A stretch of DNA of 64,000 nucleotides from Streptococcus suis (lineage in GTDB: Bacteria > Bacillota > Bacilli > Lactobacillales > Streptococcaceae): assembly GCF_002960445.1 (NCBI RefSeq), contig NZ_POJD01000142.1, positions 124,001 to 188,000 of the forward strand, given 5' to 3'. Below the pieces are notes generated by a model that saw only the letters and a list, made by a program, of their open reading frames with translations, did not search any database and was not told the origin of the DNA. Position 1 is the first letter of the stretch. Each line of letters starts with the position of its first letter. Of the stretch, positions 54,082 to 62,704 are shown in pieces. The position numbers and the translations under genes were made by a program.

Positions 54082-54594
54082 CTAACCATCTCTTCTTTCA
54101 TAGGTTTTTATTGTAAAATCATACGGGTTTTTCTCGTCTTTTGGACGTAAATTGGCGCTTTGTAGCTGAAATTTCTCCATAGGAAATGCTTTCGGAAAAT
54201 ACACATCGCCATTAAATTGACCGTGAATATCTGTCACTATTAAAGCTTCAATGTAAGGTGCAAAAGCAGTAAAAATTTGTCCCCCACCAAGCACAAATAG
54301 AGTATGCTCCTGTTTGTGATACCAATCTAGGACATCTTCCACACTGTGTAAAATGGTAACACGTTCACACTCTAGTTGATAGGTTTTATCTGTAGTCAAA
54401 ACGATGGTGTGACGATTGGGAAGAGCACGTTTACCCATGCCGTCGAAGGTTATACGTCCCATCACCATCGTGTGACCTGTTGTCGTTTCTTTGAAATGAG
54501 CAAAGTCAGCTGGCAATGACCAAGGAAGTCTATCACCTTTTCCAATCAATCCATTTTCATCTTGAGCCCAAATGGCAACAATCTTTTTAGTCAT
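54082..54594 (-). CDS. folA: Dihydrofolate reductase
   Basis: 170 residues. WAQDENGLIGKGDRLPWSLP gives the substrate loop with its conserved Trp; catalytic acid in FAHFKETTTGH (Asp/Glu region), NADPH motif GRITFDGMGKRALPNR, VLGGGQIF. It regenerates tetrahydrofolate from the dihydrofolate produced by ThyA, encoded upstream on the same strand. GAAAGTGAGAGAAA precedes the ATG. Confidence 0.95.
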   Translation of the reverse strand: MTKKIVAIWAQDENGLIGKGDRLPWSLPADFAHFKETTTGHTMVMGRITFDGMGKRALPNRHTIVLTTDKTYQLECERVTILHSVEDVLDWYHKQEHTLFVLGGGQIFTAFAPYIEALIVTDIHGQFNGDVYFPKAFPMEKFQLQSANLRPKDEKNPYDFTIKTYERRDG

Positions 54595-54744
54595 TTTCTC
54601 TCACTTTCCGTCCTATCATTCTATCAAAAAAACATGAAAAATGCACTTACCAAGTAGGCCAAGCGCAAATTTTATAACTAGAACCAATTCCTCAATTTTA
54701 TATATTCTTGATAGACGAAACTCTACTTACTACTGTTTATTAAC

Positions 54745-54771
54745 TTAAATCGCTAAATCGAACTTCAATTG
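54745..54771 (-). pseudogene. Relic of a second thyA 3' end
   Basis: The - strand reads QLKFDLAI and TAA, the same last eight residues and stop as ThyA, 122 nt further downstream. The 27 bases differ from the real thyA end at five positions, all synonymous. Confidence 0.8.
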
Positions 54772-54892
54772 CTCCAACACTTTAGGAAAGTGTTGAAGGT
54801 TGGAAAGCGAAACAGTTCGGGGAACTGTTTCAGCCCGAGCTTATAATTAAAGAAGCGAGGTAAAAGAACTAAGTTCTTCACTGCTAATCCAG
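54772..54892. repeat. Hairpin-rich segment between thyA and its relic 3' end
   Basis: Inverted repeats CAACACTTT/AAAGTGTTG (54775-54796), AACAGTTC/GAACTGTT (54811-54829) and AAGAACT/AGTTCTT (54874-54888). No coding potential seen. The remainder of the thyA-folA gap (54595-54744) is AT-rich with no feature I can support. Confidence 0.6.
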
Positions 54893-55732
54893 TTAAATCG
54901 CCAAGTCAAACTTAAGTTGCGGTTTAACTGGATTGTAATCCACCAACTCAAAATCTTCTGCCTTAATATCAAAGAAATTGGTACCATCTGGAACATTGAG
55001 GACCAAACGTGGCTCGATTTCTGAAGGTGTACGACGGAGCAATTCTTCAGCCTGTTCAAACTGATTGTCATAGATATGAAGGTTGTTGATGAAATAGAAA
55101 AACTTCCCAACCTTCCAGCCAAAATGCTTGGCAATCATCATTTGAAGAGCGACATACTGCATGGCGTTGATATGGTGAGCCACTAACATATCATTGGAGC
55201 GCTGAGTGAGGGTTGCATCAAGATAAATCTCTCCGTCCACTCGGCGAACATCAAACATGGTCTGGAAGGCGCATGGCAAAAGACCTGCGGATTGGTCGAA
55301 GGCCTCGTAATCCCACAAAGAAATCACATTGCGACGGTTCCAGGGATTTTCTTCCAATTGCTTGAGGATTTTGGAAATGATGTCATGTTTTTTAACAATT
55401 GCACCATAGCGTTCACCGATGGTCCCTGTTCCATCTACTTCCCAGTCATTCCAATATTGAACGCCGTATTTTTCCTGCAAGACAGACAGGTCATTGGTCT
55501 GGTCTTGGTAAATCCAGAGAATTTCCTTAATAGCTGATTTAATCGGAATTGGTCTTAGTGTGGTAATAGGAAACTCCCCCTTGGCCAAATCATACTCAGC
55601 AAAGGCACCAGTAATATACTTAGAATTAGCAACGTTTCCATCCTTGTAACGTGGACGAGCATTTTCTGAAAAAACGCCCTCTTCCATAATCTTACGAATG
55701 TTCTCTTTAAAAATATTATCTGCTTTAGTCAT
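54893..55732 (-). CDS. thyA: Thymidylate synthase, predicted leaderless transcript
   Basis: 279 residues. The catalytic cysteine is in [13 protein letters not shown], the Arg-rich phosphate motif in [20 protein letters not shown]. It makes dTMP from dUMP using methylene-THF. The start [15 protein letters not shown] at 55732 is right by homology; the longer frame to 55813 overlaps the upstream gene. TATACT (55744-55739, - strand) with an extended TG sits six bases before the ATG, leaving no room for a leader or ribosome site. Confidence 0.95.
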   Translation of the reverse strand: MTKADNIFKENIRKIMEEGVFSENARPRYKDGNVANSKYITGAFAEYDLAKGEFPITTLRPIPIKSAIKEILWIYQDQTNDLSVLQEKYGVQYWNDWEVDGTGTIGERYGAIVKKHDIISKILKQLEENPWNRRNVISLWDYEAFDQSAGLLPCAFQTMFDVRRVDGEIYLDATLTQRSNDMLVAHHINAMQYVALQMMIAKHFGWKVGKFFYFINNLHIYDNQFEQAEELLRRTPSEIEPRLVLNVPDGTNFFDIKAEDFELVDYNPVKPQLKFDLAI

Positions 55733-55754
55733 GGTTTTAGTATAGCAAATTCTA

Positions 55755-55783
55755 GCAAAAAACTCCAGTTTTGCACCGGAGTT
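55755..55783 (-). terminator. Terminator before thyA
   Basis: On the - strand ACTCCGG/CTGGAGT pair around TGCAAAA, followed by TTTTTTGC. The thyA promoter overlaps its T-run. Confidence 0.8.
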
Positions 55784-55784
55784 C

Positions 55785-56087
55785 TCATTTGAAAAAAATT
55801 GAAAAGAAATCAAGTTGGAATAAACCAGATAGGGCAGTTACTAGACTGAACAGTATAAAATACAAAGCAACTAAGGTGACACTCAACAATATCTGACGAA
55901 CATTTTTCGTATAAATTGCCGTTGGTAAGCTGGCTAGTCCGAAAAATGGAATGATGAAAAATGTCAGCTTAAAATTCACATTTAAAATACCAAACCACTG
56001 GCCTATTGGTAAAAATAGCATAGCAATGAGAAAAGCAGTAATGCTATAGAGGACAATATTTAGCCGTCTTAATAGGGTCATATTCAT
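55785..56087 (-). CDS. Small membrane protein, unknown
   Basis: 100 residues with three hydrophobic helices ([55 protein letters not shown]). It follows the next small membrane protein by 12 nt with AAGGAGTTATTT before the ATG. No family recognised. Together they look like a two-gene operon of unknown role ending at the pre-thyA terminator. Confidence 0.6.
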   Translation of the reverse strand: MNMTLLRRLNIVLYSITAFLIAMLFLPIGQWFGILNVNFKLTFFIIPFFGLASLPTAIYTKNVRQILLSVTLVALYFILFSLVTALSGLFQLDFFSIFFK

Positions 56088-56099
56088 AAATAACTCCTT

Positions 56100-56378
56100 C
56101 TATGGACCGAAGAGAACATAGCCCAAGCCAAAGAACAAAGGAAAGGAAATGATCAATAGAATACTGATGATACCCGTCCAAAGTTTTTTGTAATAGATTG
56201 ACAAGATGAGAATGAGCGCCCCAAATATTGGCAAAATCATCATGGTCGCTACAGAGCCCCAACTAGACGGGAAAAACCAGTCACGAATCCAGTTATCAAG
56301 GAAAAAGGCAGATAGCAAAATCAACAGACCAACGATAGTTAGATAATCAATCAGTTTAGATATGTTTACTTGTTTCAT
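56100..56378 (-). CDS. Small membrane protein, unknown
   Basis: 92 residues with three hydrophobic helices (LTIVGLLILLSAFFLDNWI, MMILPIFGALILILSIYY, ISILLIISFPLFFGLGYVLF). ATG 56378 (MKQVNISKLIDYL) follows AAAGGGGTG; the frame extends to 56417 without support. First gene of the pair ending at 55785. The insertion sequence begins 100 nt upstream. Confidence 0.6.
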   Translation of the reverse strand: MKQVNISKLIDYLTIVGLLILLSAFFLDNWIRDWFFPSSWGSVATMMILPIFGALILILSIYYKKLWTGIISILLIISFPLFFGLGYVLFGP

Positions 56379-56477
56379 AAACCGACACCCCTTTCTCTTT
56401 ACACTTTCATTGTACACTTTTTTACCGTTTTTTCAATATATGTATATAGAGAAACTGTGACGGCGGAATCGAAAAAG

Positions 56478-57891
56478 GGCTCTATAATTTCTGTAGTGGG
56501 TAAATCCACTGTAGAGATTATGGAGCCTTTTTGAGTATAGAAAAAAGTCCCATATGCCCTATAATGAAAAGCGACGAAACTCACATTAGAAAGGGTTCAT
56601 ATGGAACAACTAAATCTTATCACAAATCTTCTCAGAATTAAAGACAAAAATATTGTTATCACTGATGAATATGATATGGGAACTCACTTAGAACTCCACG
56701 GTCACTTGGATTACACAGCCCCTAAATGCCCTTCCTGCAAGGGACAAATGACAAAATACGATTTCCAGAAAGCCTCTAAGATCCCCTACCTAGAAACAGC
56801 TGGCTATCCCTTACTTATCCGACTTAGAAAGCGTCGCTTCAAGTGTAAAGATTGCGGAAAAATAGCGGTTGCTGAAACTCCTCTTGTCAAGAAGAACCAC
56901 CAAATCTCTGTCGCGGTTAACCAGAAAATCGCCCAATTACTCATCGAAAATCAAGCAATGACACATATTGCACACAGGCTATCAATTTCAACATCGTCAG
57001 TTCTGAGAAAGCTCAATGAGTTCAAGTTTAAAACAGATTGGAATACCTTACCTGAGATGATGAGCTGGGACGAGTATGCCTTCAAGAAGGGGAAAATGAG
57101 CTTCATCGCTCAAGATTTCGACTCCCTAAATGTCATCACCATTCTCGACGGAAGAACTCAAGCAACCATCCGAAACCACTTTCTACGCTATCCTAGAAAG
57201 GTTAGAAATCGGGTCAAAGTGATTACCATGGATATGTTTAGTCCCTATTATCAACTTGCTAAACAGCTTTTTCCGAATGCAAAAATTGTACTCGACCGCT
57301 TTCATATTGTTCAACACCTTAGTCGTGCTATGAACCGTATTCGTATTCAAATTATGAATCAATTCGACAGAACATCGCAGGAATACAGAGCCTTGAAACG
57401 CTACTGGAAATTGATTCAACAGGATAGTCGTAAACTCAGCGATAAACGATTTTATCGCCCTATGTTTCGAATGCATTTGACTAACAAGGAAATCCTAGAA
57501 AAACTCCTGTCTTTCTCCGAGGAACTACGACAGCACTATGAACTCTATCAGCTTCTCTTATTTCATTTCCAAGAGAAGAACTCAGACCATTTCTTTGACC
57601 TAATTGAACAAGAAATAGCCACTGTTAATTCTATTTTCCAGACGGTATTTAAGACATTTCTAAAGGATAAAGACAAGGTTTTGAATGCACTAGAATTGCC
57701 TTATTCAAACGCCAAACTGGAAGCTACCAATAATCTCATCAAAGTCATTAAGAGAAATGCCTTTGGTTTCAGGAACTTTGAAAATTTTAAAAAACGCATT
57801 TTGATTGCTTTGAACATAAAGAAAGAGAGAACGAATTTCGTCCTCTCTAGGTGTTAGCTTTTCATCTACCCACTACAGTTGACAAAGAGCC
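56478..57891 (+). mobile_element. ISL3-family insertion sequence, complete, with 8-bp target duplication
   Basis: 1414 bp bounded by imperfect inverted repeats. The left end GGCTCTATAATTTCTGTAGT and the right end (complement) GGCTCTTTGTCAACTGTAGT both continue GGGTA. The flanks carry a perfect 8-bp direct repeat CGAAAAAG (56470-56477 and 57892-57899), the duplication length typical of ISL3. A single intact transposase gene lies inside. The right flank is a transcription terminator, so the element landed at its edge. Confidence 0.93.
56601..57857 (+). CDS. tnp: ISL3-family transposase
   Basis: 418 residues. N-terminal zinc-binding region (CPSCKGQMTKYDF and RRFKCKDCGKIAVAETP), helix-turn-helix (THIAHRLSISTSSVLRKL), then the DDE domain with Asp in SWDEYAFKKG, Asp in ITMDMFSPYYQLAK and Glu in NAKLEATNNLIKVIKR, and GFRNFENFKKRIL at the end, which is diagnostic of ISL3. 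Intact and probably active. AGAAAGGGTTCAT precedes the ATG. Confidence 0.95.
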   Translation: MEQLNLITNLLRIKDKNIVITDEYDMGTHLELHGHLDYTAPKCPSCKGQMTKYDFQKASKIPYLETAGYPLLIRLRKRRFKCKDCGKIAVAETPLVKKNHQISVAVNQKIAQLLIENQAMTHIAHRLSISTSSVLRKLNEFKFKTDWNTLPEMMSWDEYAFKKGKMSFIAQDFDSLNVITILDGRTQATIRNHFLRYPRKVRNRVKVITMDMFSPYYQLAKQLFPNAKIVLDRFHIVQHLSRAMNRIRIQIMNQFDRTSQEYRALKRYWKLIQQDSRKLSDKRFYRPMFRMHLTNKEILEKLLSFSEELRQHYELYQLLLFHFQEKNSDHFFDLIEQEIATVNSIFQTVFKTFLKDKDKVLNALELPYSNAKLEATNNLIKVIKRNAFGFRNFENFKKRILIALNIKKERTNFVLSRC

Positions 57892-57899
57892 CGAAAAAG

Positions 57900-57923
57900 C
57901 AGGGGAATGCCCTGCTTTCATGA
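57900..57923 (-). terminator. Terminator after the glycosyltransferase gene
   Basis: On the - strand AAAGCAGGG and CCCTGCTTT... pair around CATTCC, followed by a T-run that is now split by the insertion sequence boundary (CGAAAAAG duplication). Confidence 0.7.
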
Positions 57924-57925
57924 AC

Positions 57926-59320
57926 CTAGTTATAACCTAGAGCAAGCTTATACTGCTTGCGTGCCTCTGAATAGCTAAATTTGTTAGCATAGTCAAGAAT
58001 CGTCTTAGACAATTCCTGCCGATCTTCTAAAGGTAAATTTGCTAGATTTTTCAAGACCTTGACAAGATCTTCTACACTATCAAAACCACATTGTTGATAG
58101 ATACCTAACTCTTCTAAGACTTGATTATGGCCATAATCAACCCTGGAAAGGATAGGAATCAGTCCTTGACCAAGACACTCTACCATGGCGTTGGCAAACA
58201 TTTCTGTTTTTGAACAAGAAAGATAGCCTACGTATTGATTACGTTGGATAGTTACACTTGGGACAAACCCCTTAAATATGACATTCTCGGGGATAACATT
58301 CTCTTCTTTAAAAGCTTGGATTTCTTCGAATAGACCTCCGTAAATGTGAAGCTCTAACTCTGGTAGAAATCGCATAGCTTCTACAGCCATAGCTATTCGT
58401 TTACCTTTACTGAAGTTTCCAACAAGGAGTAGCTTATTGGTAGACAAGCCTATTGGAAGTATTGGAGTAATGTTTACCGCAGTTGGTGGTAAAAATGTAG
58501 CTGTAACTCCCTCTTCAGCTAAGTTTGGAATGATGTATGGACTCGCTACATATATTTCCCTATCCAGGACAGTTGTGTAGGTTTCTCGGCTATTAACAGC
58601 CTCTACATGGTTATAATGTAGCACATCTCTATACCGAGCACCTACAGATTTACAATAGTCTTTTATTTTTTGTGAAGCAGCTTGAAGCTGGTCATTCAAA
58701 ACAATATCCTCGTCAGGATTGAGGTTCTTAATCAGGTAATGAAGGAAGAGGTCGTCCGGAGTAATGAGACAATCTTTCCAATAATAATTACAGATATCCT
58801 TACCAATCAGTCCCCTAAGGGTCGTTTCTCCCGACCTATTCAGATACTCAAAACGGCCATCAGCATAACTAATATAAAACGGTCGTTCATGAACAGTAGT
58901 TGTAGCAATATGAACCAAGGAGAGGCTACGTTCAATAATAATGCTAACAAACCTTGAGGAAGTCAAGCTAACATTGAAATAGCCAGTATCTGTTGTATAG
59001 ATTATCTCATTAGAGCCGATTTCTTTTTTACTCTCCCATGAAATCCCTTTAGCCTGCAAATCTTCTTCAAAGTCTTGGAGACTATAGTTGAAAATCTCAA
59101 CATCAATATCAGAATAAAGGTGAGGCAGAATTACAACCTGGTCAGGGTTGAAACCGATATGGCGCATTTGTTCGCGCCAATAGGGAGCAGAATAAGGATT
59201 TGGTACAAGAAGTTTATTTGCGATACCTAAATCATTTAGAACATTTTGTCGAAATACTTGAGAGGTCTCGTAGCCAAAGGACTTATCCGTTAGCCAGTAG
59301 CGTAATGTATAAACCGTCAC
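57926..59320 (-). CDS. GT-B-fold glycosyltransferase next to the MucBP surface protein
   Basis: 464 residues. The C-terminal half has family-4-like features: KLLLVGNFSKGKRIAMAVEA, LHIYGGLFEEIQAF, VIFKGFVPSV and KTEMFANAMVECLGQGLIPI. The N-terminal half resembles streptococcal glycosyltransferases of the GtfA/B or poly-glycerol-phosphate glucosyltransferase kind (EIYVASPYIIPNLA). Acceptor unknown. It is the gene immediately downstream of the 1096-residue surface protein on the same strand, 93 nt away, so glycosylation of that protein is a plausible inference. Confidence 0.75.
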   Translation of the reverse strand: MTVYTLRYWLTDKSFGYETSQVFRQNVLNDLGIANKLLVPNPYSAPYWREQMRHIGFNPDQVVILPHLYSDIDVEIFNYSLQDFEEDLQAKGISWESKKEIGSNEIIYTTDTGYFNVSLTSSRFVSIIIERSLSLVHIATTTVHERPFYISYADGRFEYLNRSGETTLRGLIGKDICNYYWKDCLITPDDLFLHYLIKNLNPDEDIVLNDQLQAASQKIKDYCKSVGARYRDVLHYNHVEAVNSRETYTTVLDREIYVASPYIIPNLAEEGVTATFLPPTAVNITPILPIGLSTNKLLLVGNFSKGKRIAMAVEAMRFLPELELHIYGGLFEEIQAFKEENVIPENVIFKGFVPSVTIQRNQYVGYLSCSKTEMFANAMVECLGQGLIPILSRVDYGHNQVLEELGIYQQCGFDSVEDLVKVLKNLANLPLEDRQELSKTILDYANKFSYSEARKQYKLALGYN

Positions 59321-59413
59321 CTTTTTCTCCTATTACTTTAAAAGAATAATCAAAAGGATCTAGCGATAAAACAAGATCCTTTTGAAAACTACAAATTTGC
59401 CAAAATTGAAAAT

Positions 59414-62400
59414 CTAGGCCGCAACTGTAGACTGAGTAAGACCGATTGAATCATATTCAACAGTCGGTGTCACAGACAGACTTGCTGGTTTGTAATAGTA
59501 GGTTATAATTGTCTCCCCTTCTTTTACATGTCCAACCTCTACAACATCTACATGGCTAAAGATATAAGGAACTTTTGGTGCTTCCTCTGTGATTTCTTTT
59601 GTATAGGTGTAGGAATAATATCGAGTCTCGTAATAATTTTCCCCCACTTTATCTTGTCTTGTTCCGTTAAATCGTTCTACTTCTGTAGCTGGGTCGAAAC
59701 CACGAGCAATTGCTTGCTCTCTATAATCAATATTTTGATTCATTGCAGGCGCATCAGATTTTGCAACGTATGCAACAAATGTTTTTGTACCTTTAACAAT
59801 TGTGTTATTTACAATTTGCCCTGTAGCACCCGTAGTAGTATCCAAAAATTCAACTGGAGAAGTAAGCATGCCAGCAATTACTTTATCTTTTGCTGCTTTA
59901 TCAAGTGTAGTATTGTACAACAAATAGGTAGGTGTGGTAACAGTCTTAGTGTCCACAATAGAGCCATCTGCTCCCTTGATTGCAGTGGTTTCCACTGTTG
60001 CAACAAGTTGGTTATCTACAACCTTAGTAGATGGAACAATTTCCTCACCCGTCACTTCATTGACATAACGCGTAATCACTGTTCCTCGAATTTCTTTAGT
60101 AGAAGCCTCAAGTTTACGATAGATATAGGTTACATAAGTTGTACCTTCTGTAACTGATTCAACTTCAGCCCCGTCAATTCCTGCTAGAACATAAACTCCA
60201 TCATTTGTTGTGATTCGTTCTTCCTTAACAGTAGCAGCATTGTAAATACCACCAATATTTTCTACTTTTGTATCTCTATCAGTTGGTACACCATCGATAT
60301 AAGTTCTATTGACAGTCGTCCTAGTCACAACTCGATCAGTTACTAACGAAACTTCTGGTTTCAGTGTATTCCCTGCTTCGTCTTGGTAGCGAACAATAAC
60401 TGACCCTTTAGTTTCTGTAACTTCTTCTGTTTCAGTTCGAGTATTGTTTTTAAGTTGATAAACAAATGTTACATCGGTTGTGCCAACCTTCAAAGTACCT
60501 TGGCTTGGAGCAGAATTTTCAGCTAAACCTTTGAATGCATAATTATTGTTGTTAAAGGTAATTGCATCCTGTCTAATACTATCCGCATTATAGGTTACAC
60601 CAGTCGGAGTCGTTGTCGTCTGAATTTCCTCGACCCCATCAGTAGTAATGCTGGTACGAGAAATAATGTTTACAGCACCGCTAAGCAATTCTTTAGATGG
60701 AGCAATTGGTGTACCTTCTTCATCTACAAAGTGCACATTTACTGTACCTGTTTCTTGTACTGGATCAAGAACTTTGCGAATTACTACAGGTTGAGCAACC
60801 TTACGGTAAACATAGCTTACTGTTGTGTCGCCAGCAACAACTTTACCAGTTTCATTTCCTTCAACAGCCACAAACTCATATGTGTCGCCATTGTACTCCA
60901 AGACAGCTGCCTTGACTGCTGCTGCATTATAGGTTGCATCGCTGACTACTTTATTTTCTTTAATTTCTTCGACACCGTCAGTGGTTACCTTAGTACGGAA
61001 GGTTGTAGAAATAACAGCACTTACCAATTCCTTAGAATCTGCAAGTTTATTACCAGCCTCATCGACATAATGAACAGTAACCTTACCGGTTTCTTGGATT
61101 GGATCAAGCTCTTCACGAGTGACAACCGGTTGAGCAACCTTACGGTAAACATAAGTAACTTCTGTCTCACCAGCTACTACTTGGCCAGTTTCATTTCCTT
61201 TAACAGCCACAAACTCATATGTGTCACCATTGTACTCCAAGACAGTTGCCTTAACTGCTGCTGCATTATAGGTTGCATCGCTGACTACTTTATTTTCTTT
61301 AATTTCTTCGACACCGTCGGTGGTTACCTTGGTACGGAAGGTTGTAGAAAGAACTGCATTTACCAATTCCTTAGAATCTGCAAGTTTATTACCAGCCTCA
61401 TCGACATAATGAACAGTAACCTTACCGGTTTCTTGGATTGGATCAAGCTCTTCACGAGTGACAACTGGTTGAGCAACCTTACGGTAAACATAAGTAACTT
61501 CTGTCTCGCCAGCTACTACTTTGCCAGTTTCATTTCCTTTAACAGCTACAAACTCATATGTGTCACCGTTGGATTCAATGGTATTTACTTTCAGGGCAGC
61601 AGCATTATAGTCAAGATCATTTGGTACAGTATTTTCTTTAATTTCCTCTACACCGTTTACAGTCACTTTAGTACGATAAGTAGTAGAAACAACAGCATTT
61701 ACCAATTCTTTAGAAGCAGCTATTGTATTGCCCTCTTCGTCAACATAGTGAACTGTAACCTTGCCCTTATTCTCCTGTGTCTCAGTTGTCAAATCAGCTG
61801 AAGGTAGAGTGTTAGGGCTTGTAGGTGTTTCTGCAGGTACAGATGCGATTTCTGGATAATAGCCAACATATTCCCAACAAGTATCTGTTGCAGGTGTATG
61901 AGTAAAGCGAGCATTTAATTGCAGTTTGACATTTTCAACCAAATCAAGGAAGGTTGATGAATTGGCGAGAACCGGTGTAGAAACTCCGATACTTCCTGCA
62001 ACCAATAGAGCAATAGCTACATGTTTGCCTGTTTTACGGTTCTTAAACAATAAGTAACCACCAAATGTCAACATACCCAACCCTGCAATAGCAATAGTTT
62101 TTGAGCTAGCAGAGCCTGTTTTTGGCAAAATAGACTGTACAGATTTCGCAGGAATACCAGTTATCCTCGATACTGTCTGAGCAACAGTTGAAGGTGTTTC
62201 CGCTTTTGGTGTGACTGTTACTACAGGAGCTACTGGAACTTGTGGTTCAACTTGAGGTGTACCAGGAACAACTGGGATTTGTGGAACTTGTGGCGTGCCA
62301 GGAACTACTGGGATTTGTGGAACTAATGATGGTAGGGTTGGTAGGATTGGTTGTATCGGCTCAGGATCCACTGGAACAACTTGGCAACTACCAGAAGGTT

Positions 62401-62704
62401 TATATACGGCAACAAAACCAGTAATCCACTCAAAATTCCCTGTCTCTGGATTGATCCAAGAAAGCTGTTCATCAATATTACCTGATTTAATTCGTGCCTT
62501 TTGCTCCACTGTTAAATCATTGAAATTTACTCTACTAATCGTGGCATCTACCGTGCGATTCGTTTGCACTACTGCAGAATTAGTAGTCTCATTCGCAGAA
62601 ACCAATGATGAACCTGCAAGGACGCCAACTGTACCTAGTAGTGCCACTCCAAGTCCTTTGACAGCCTTATGTTTTCGAAATCCATACTTATGTTTTTTTT
62701 CCAT
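59414..62704 (-). CDS. MucBP-repeat surface protein with an internal LPXTG sorting signal
   Basis: 1096 residues. A YSIRK-like signal peptide (HKYGFRKHKAVKGLGVALLG, cleavage near Ala37) leads to a short domain, then a proline-rich linker with near-repeat IPVVPGTPQ. LPKTG lies at 193-197 (DNA 62114-62128), followed by a hydrophobic stretch (203-220), KNRKTGK (221-227) and a second hydrophobic stretch (228-244) ending PVLAN, like a new signal peptide. The rest (249-1096) is extracellular: a 60-residue domain and about six MucBP-like repeats opening GKVTVHYVDE. The C-terminus ends TQSTVAA with no anchor. Only two Cys occur, at 107 and 276. Likely adhesin-like. Confidence 0.88.
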   Translation of the reverse strand: MEKKHKYGFRKHKAVKGLGVALLGTVGVLAGSSLVSANETTNSAVVQTNRTVDATISRVNFNDLTVEQKARIKSGNIDEQLSWINPETGNFEWITGFVAVYKPSGSCQVVPVDPEPIQPILPTLPSLVPQIPVVPGTPQVPQIPVVPGTPQVEPQVPVAPVVTVTPKAETPSTVAQTVSRITGIPAKSVQSILPKTGSASSKTIAIAGLGMLTFGGYLLFKNRKTGKHVAIALLVAGSIGVSTPVLANSSTFLDLVENVKLQLNARFTHTPATDTCWEYVGYYPEIASVPAETPTSPNTLPSADLTTETQENKGKVTVHYVDEEGNTIAASKELVNAVVSTTYRTKVTVNGVEEIKENTVPNDLDYNAAALKVNTIESNGDTYEFVAVKGNETGKVVAGETEVTYVYRKVAQPVVTREELDPIQETGKVTVHYVDEAGNKLADSKELVNAVLSTTFRTKVTTDGVEEIKENKVVSDATYNAAAVKATVLEYNGDTYEFVAVKGNETGQVVAGETEVTYVYRKVAQPVVTREELDPIQETGKVTVHYVDEAGNKLADSKELVSAVISTTFRTKVTTDGVEEIKENKVVSDATYNAAAVKAAVLEYNGDTYEFVAVEGNETGKVVAGDTTVSYVYRKVAQPVVIRKVLDPVQETGTVNVHFVDEEGTPIAPSKELLSGAVNIISRTSITTDGVEEIQTTTTPTGVTYNADSIRQDAITFNNNNYAFKGLAENSAPSQGTLKVGTTDVTFVYQLKNNTRTETEEVTETKGSVIVRYQDEAGNTLKPEVSLVTDRVVTRTTVNRTYIDGVPTDRDTKVENIGGIYNAATVKEERITTNDGVYVLAGIDGAEVESVTEGTTYVTYIYRKLEASTKEIRGTVITRYVNEVTGEEIVPSTKVVDNQLVATVETTAIKGADGSIVDTKTVTTPTYLLYNTTLDKAAKDKVIAGMLTSPVEFLDTTTGATGQIVNNTIVKGTKTFVAYVAKSDAPAMNQNIDYREQAIARGFDPATEVERFNGTRQDKVGENYYETRYYSYTYTKEITEEAPKVPYIFSHVDVVEVGHVKEGETIITYYYKPASLSVTPTVEYDSIGLTQSTVAA
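60430..61790 (-). repeat. Tandem 339-bp repeats within the MucBP surface protein gene
   Basis: Equivalent positions recur at 61761, 61422, 61083 and 60744, exactly 339 bp (113 codons) apart. The second and third units are nearly identical in DNA, the first and fourth are diverged, and two further MucBP-like domains downstream are degenerate. Such identity favours unequal recombination and copy-number change. Confidence 0.9.

Noticed and set aside
54595-54892. Further copies of the start-proximal hairpin repeat between folA and thyA
   Set aside because: Hairpins there lack the conserved GATA, TCCTAT and TTAAC elements and the three-stem plan, and are not placed before a start codon.
60731-61801. 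Long + strand open frame (356 codons) antisense to the MucBP repeats
   Set aside because: It mirrors the repeat DNA of the - strand gene, is cysteine- and isoleucine-rich without domain features, and has no ribosome site.
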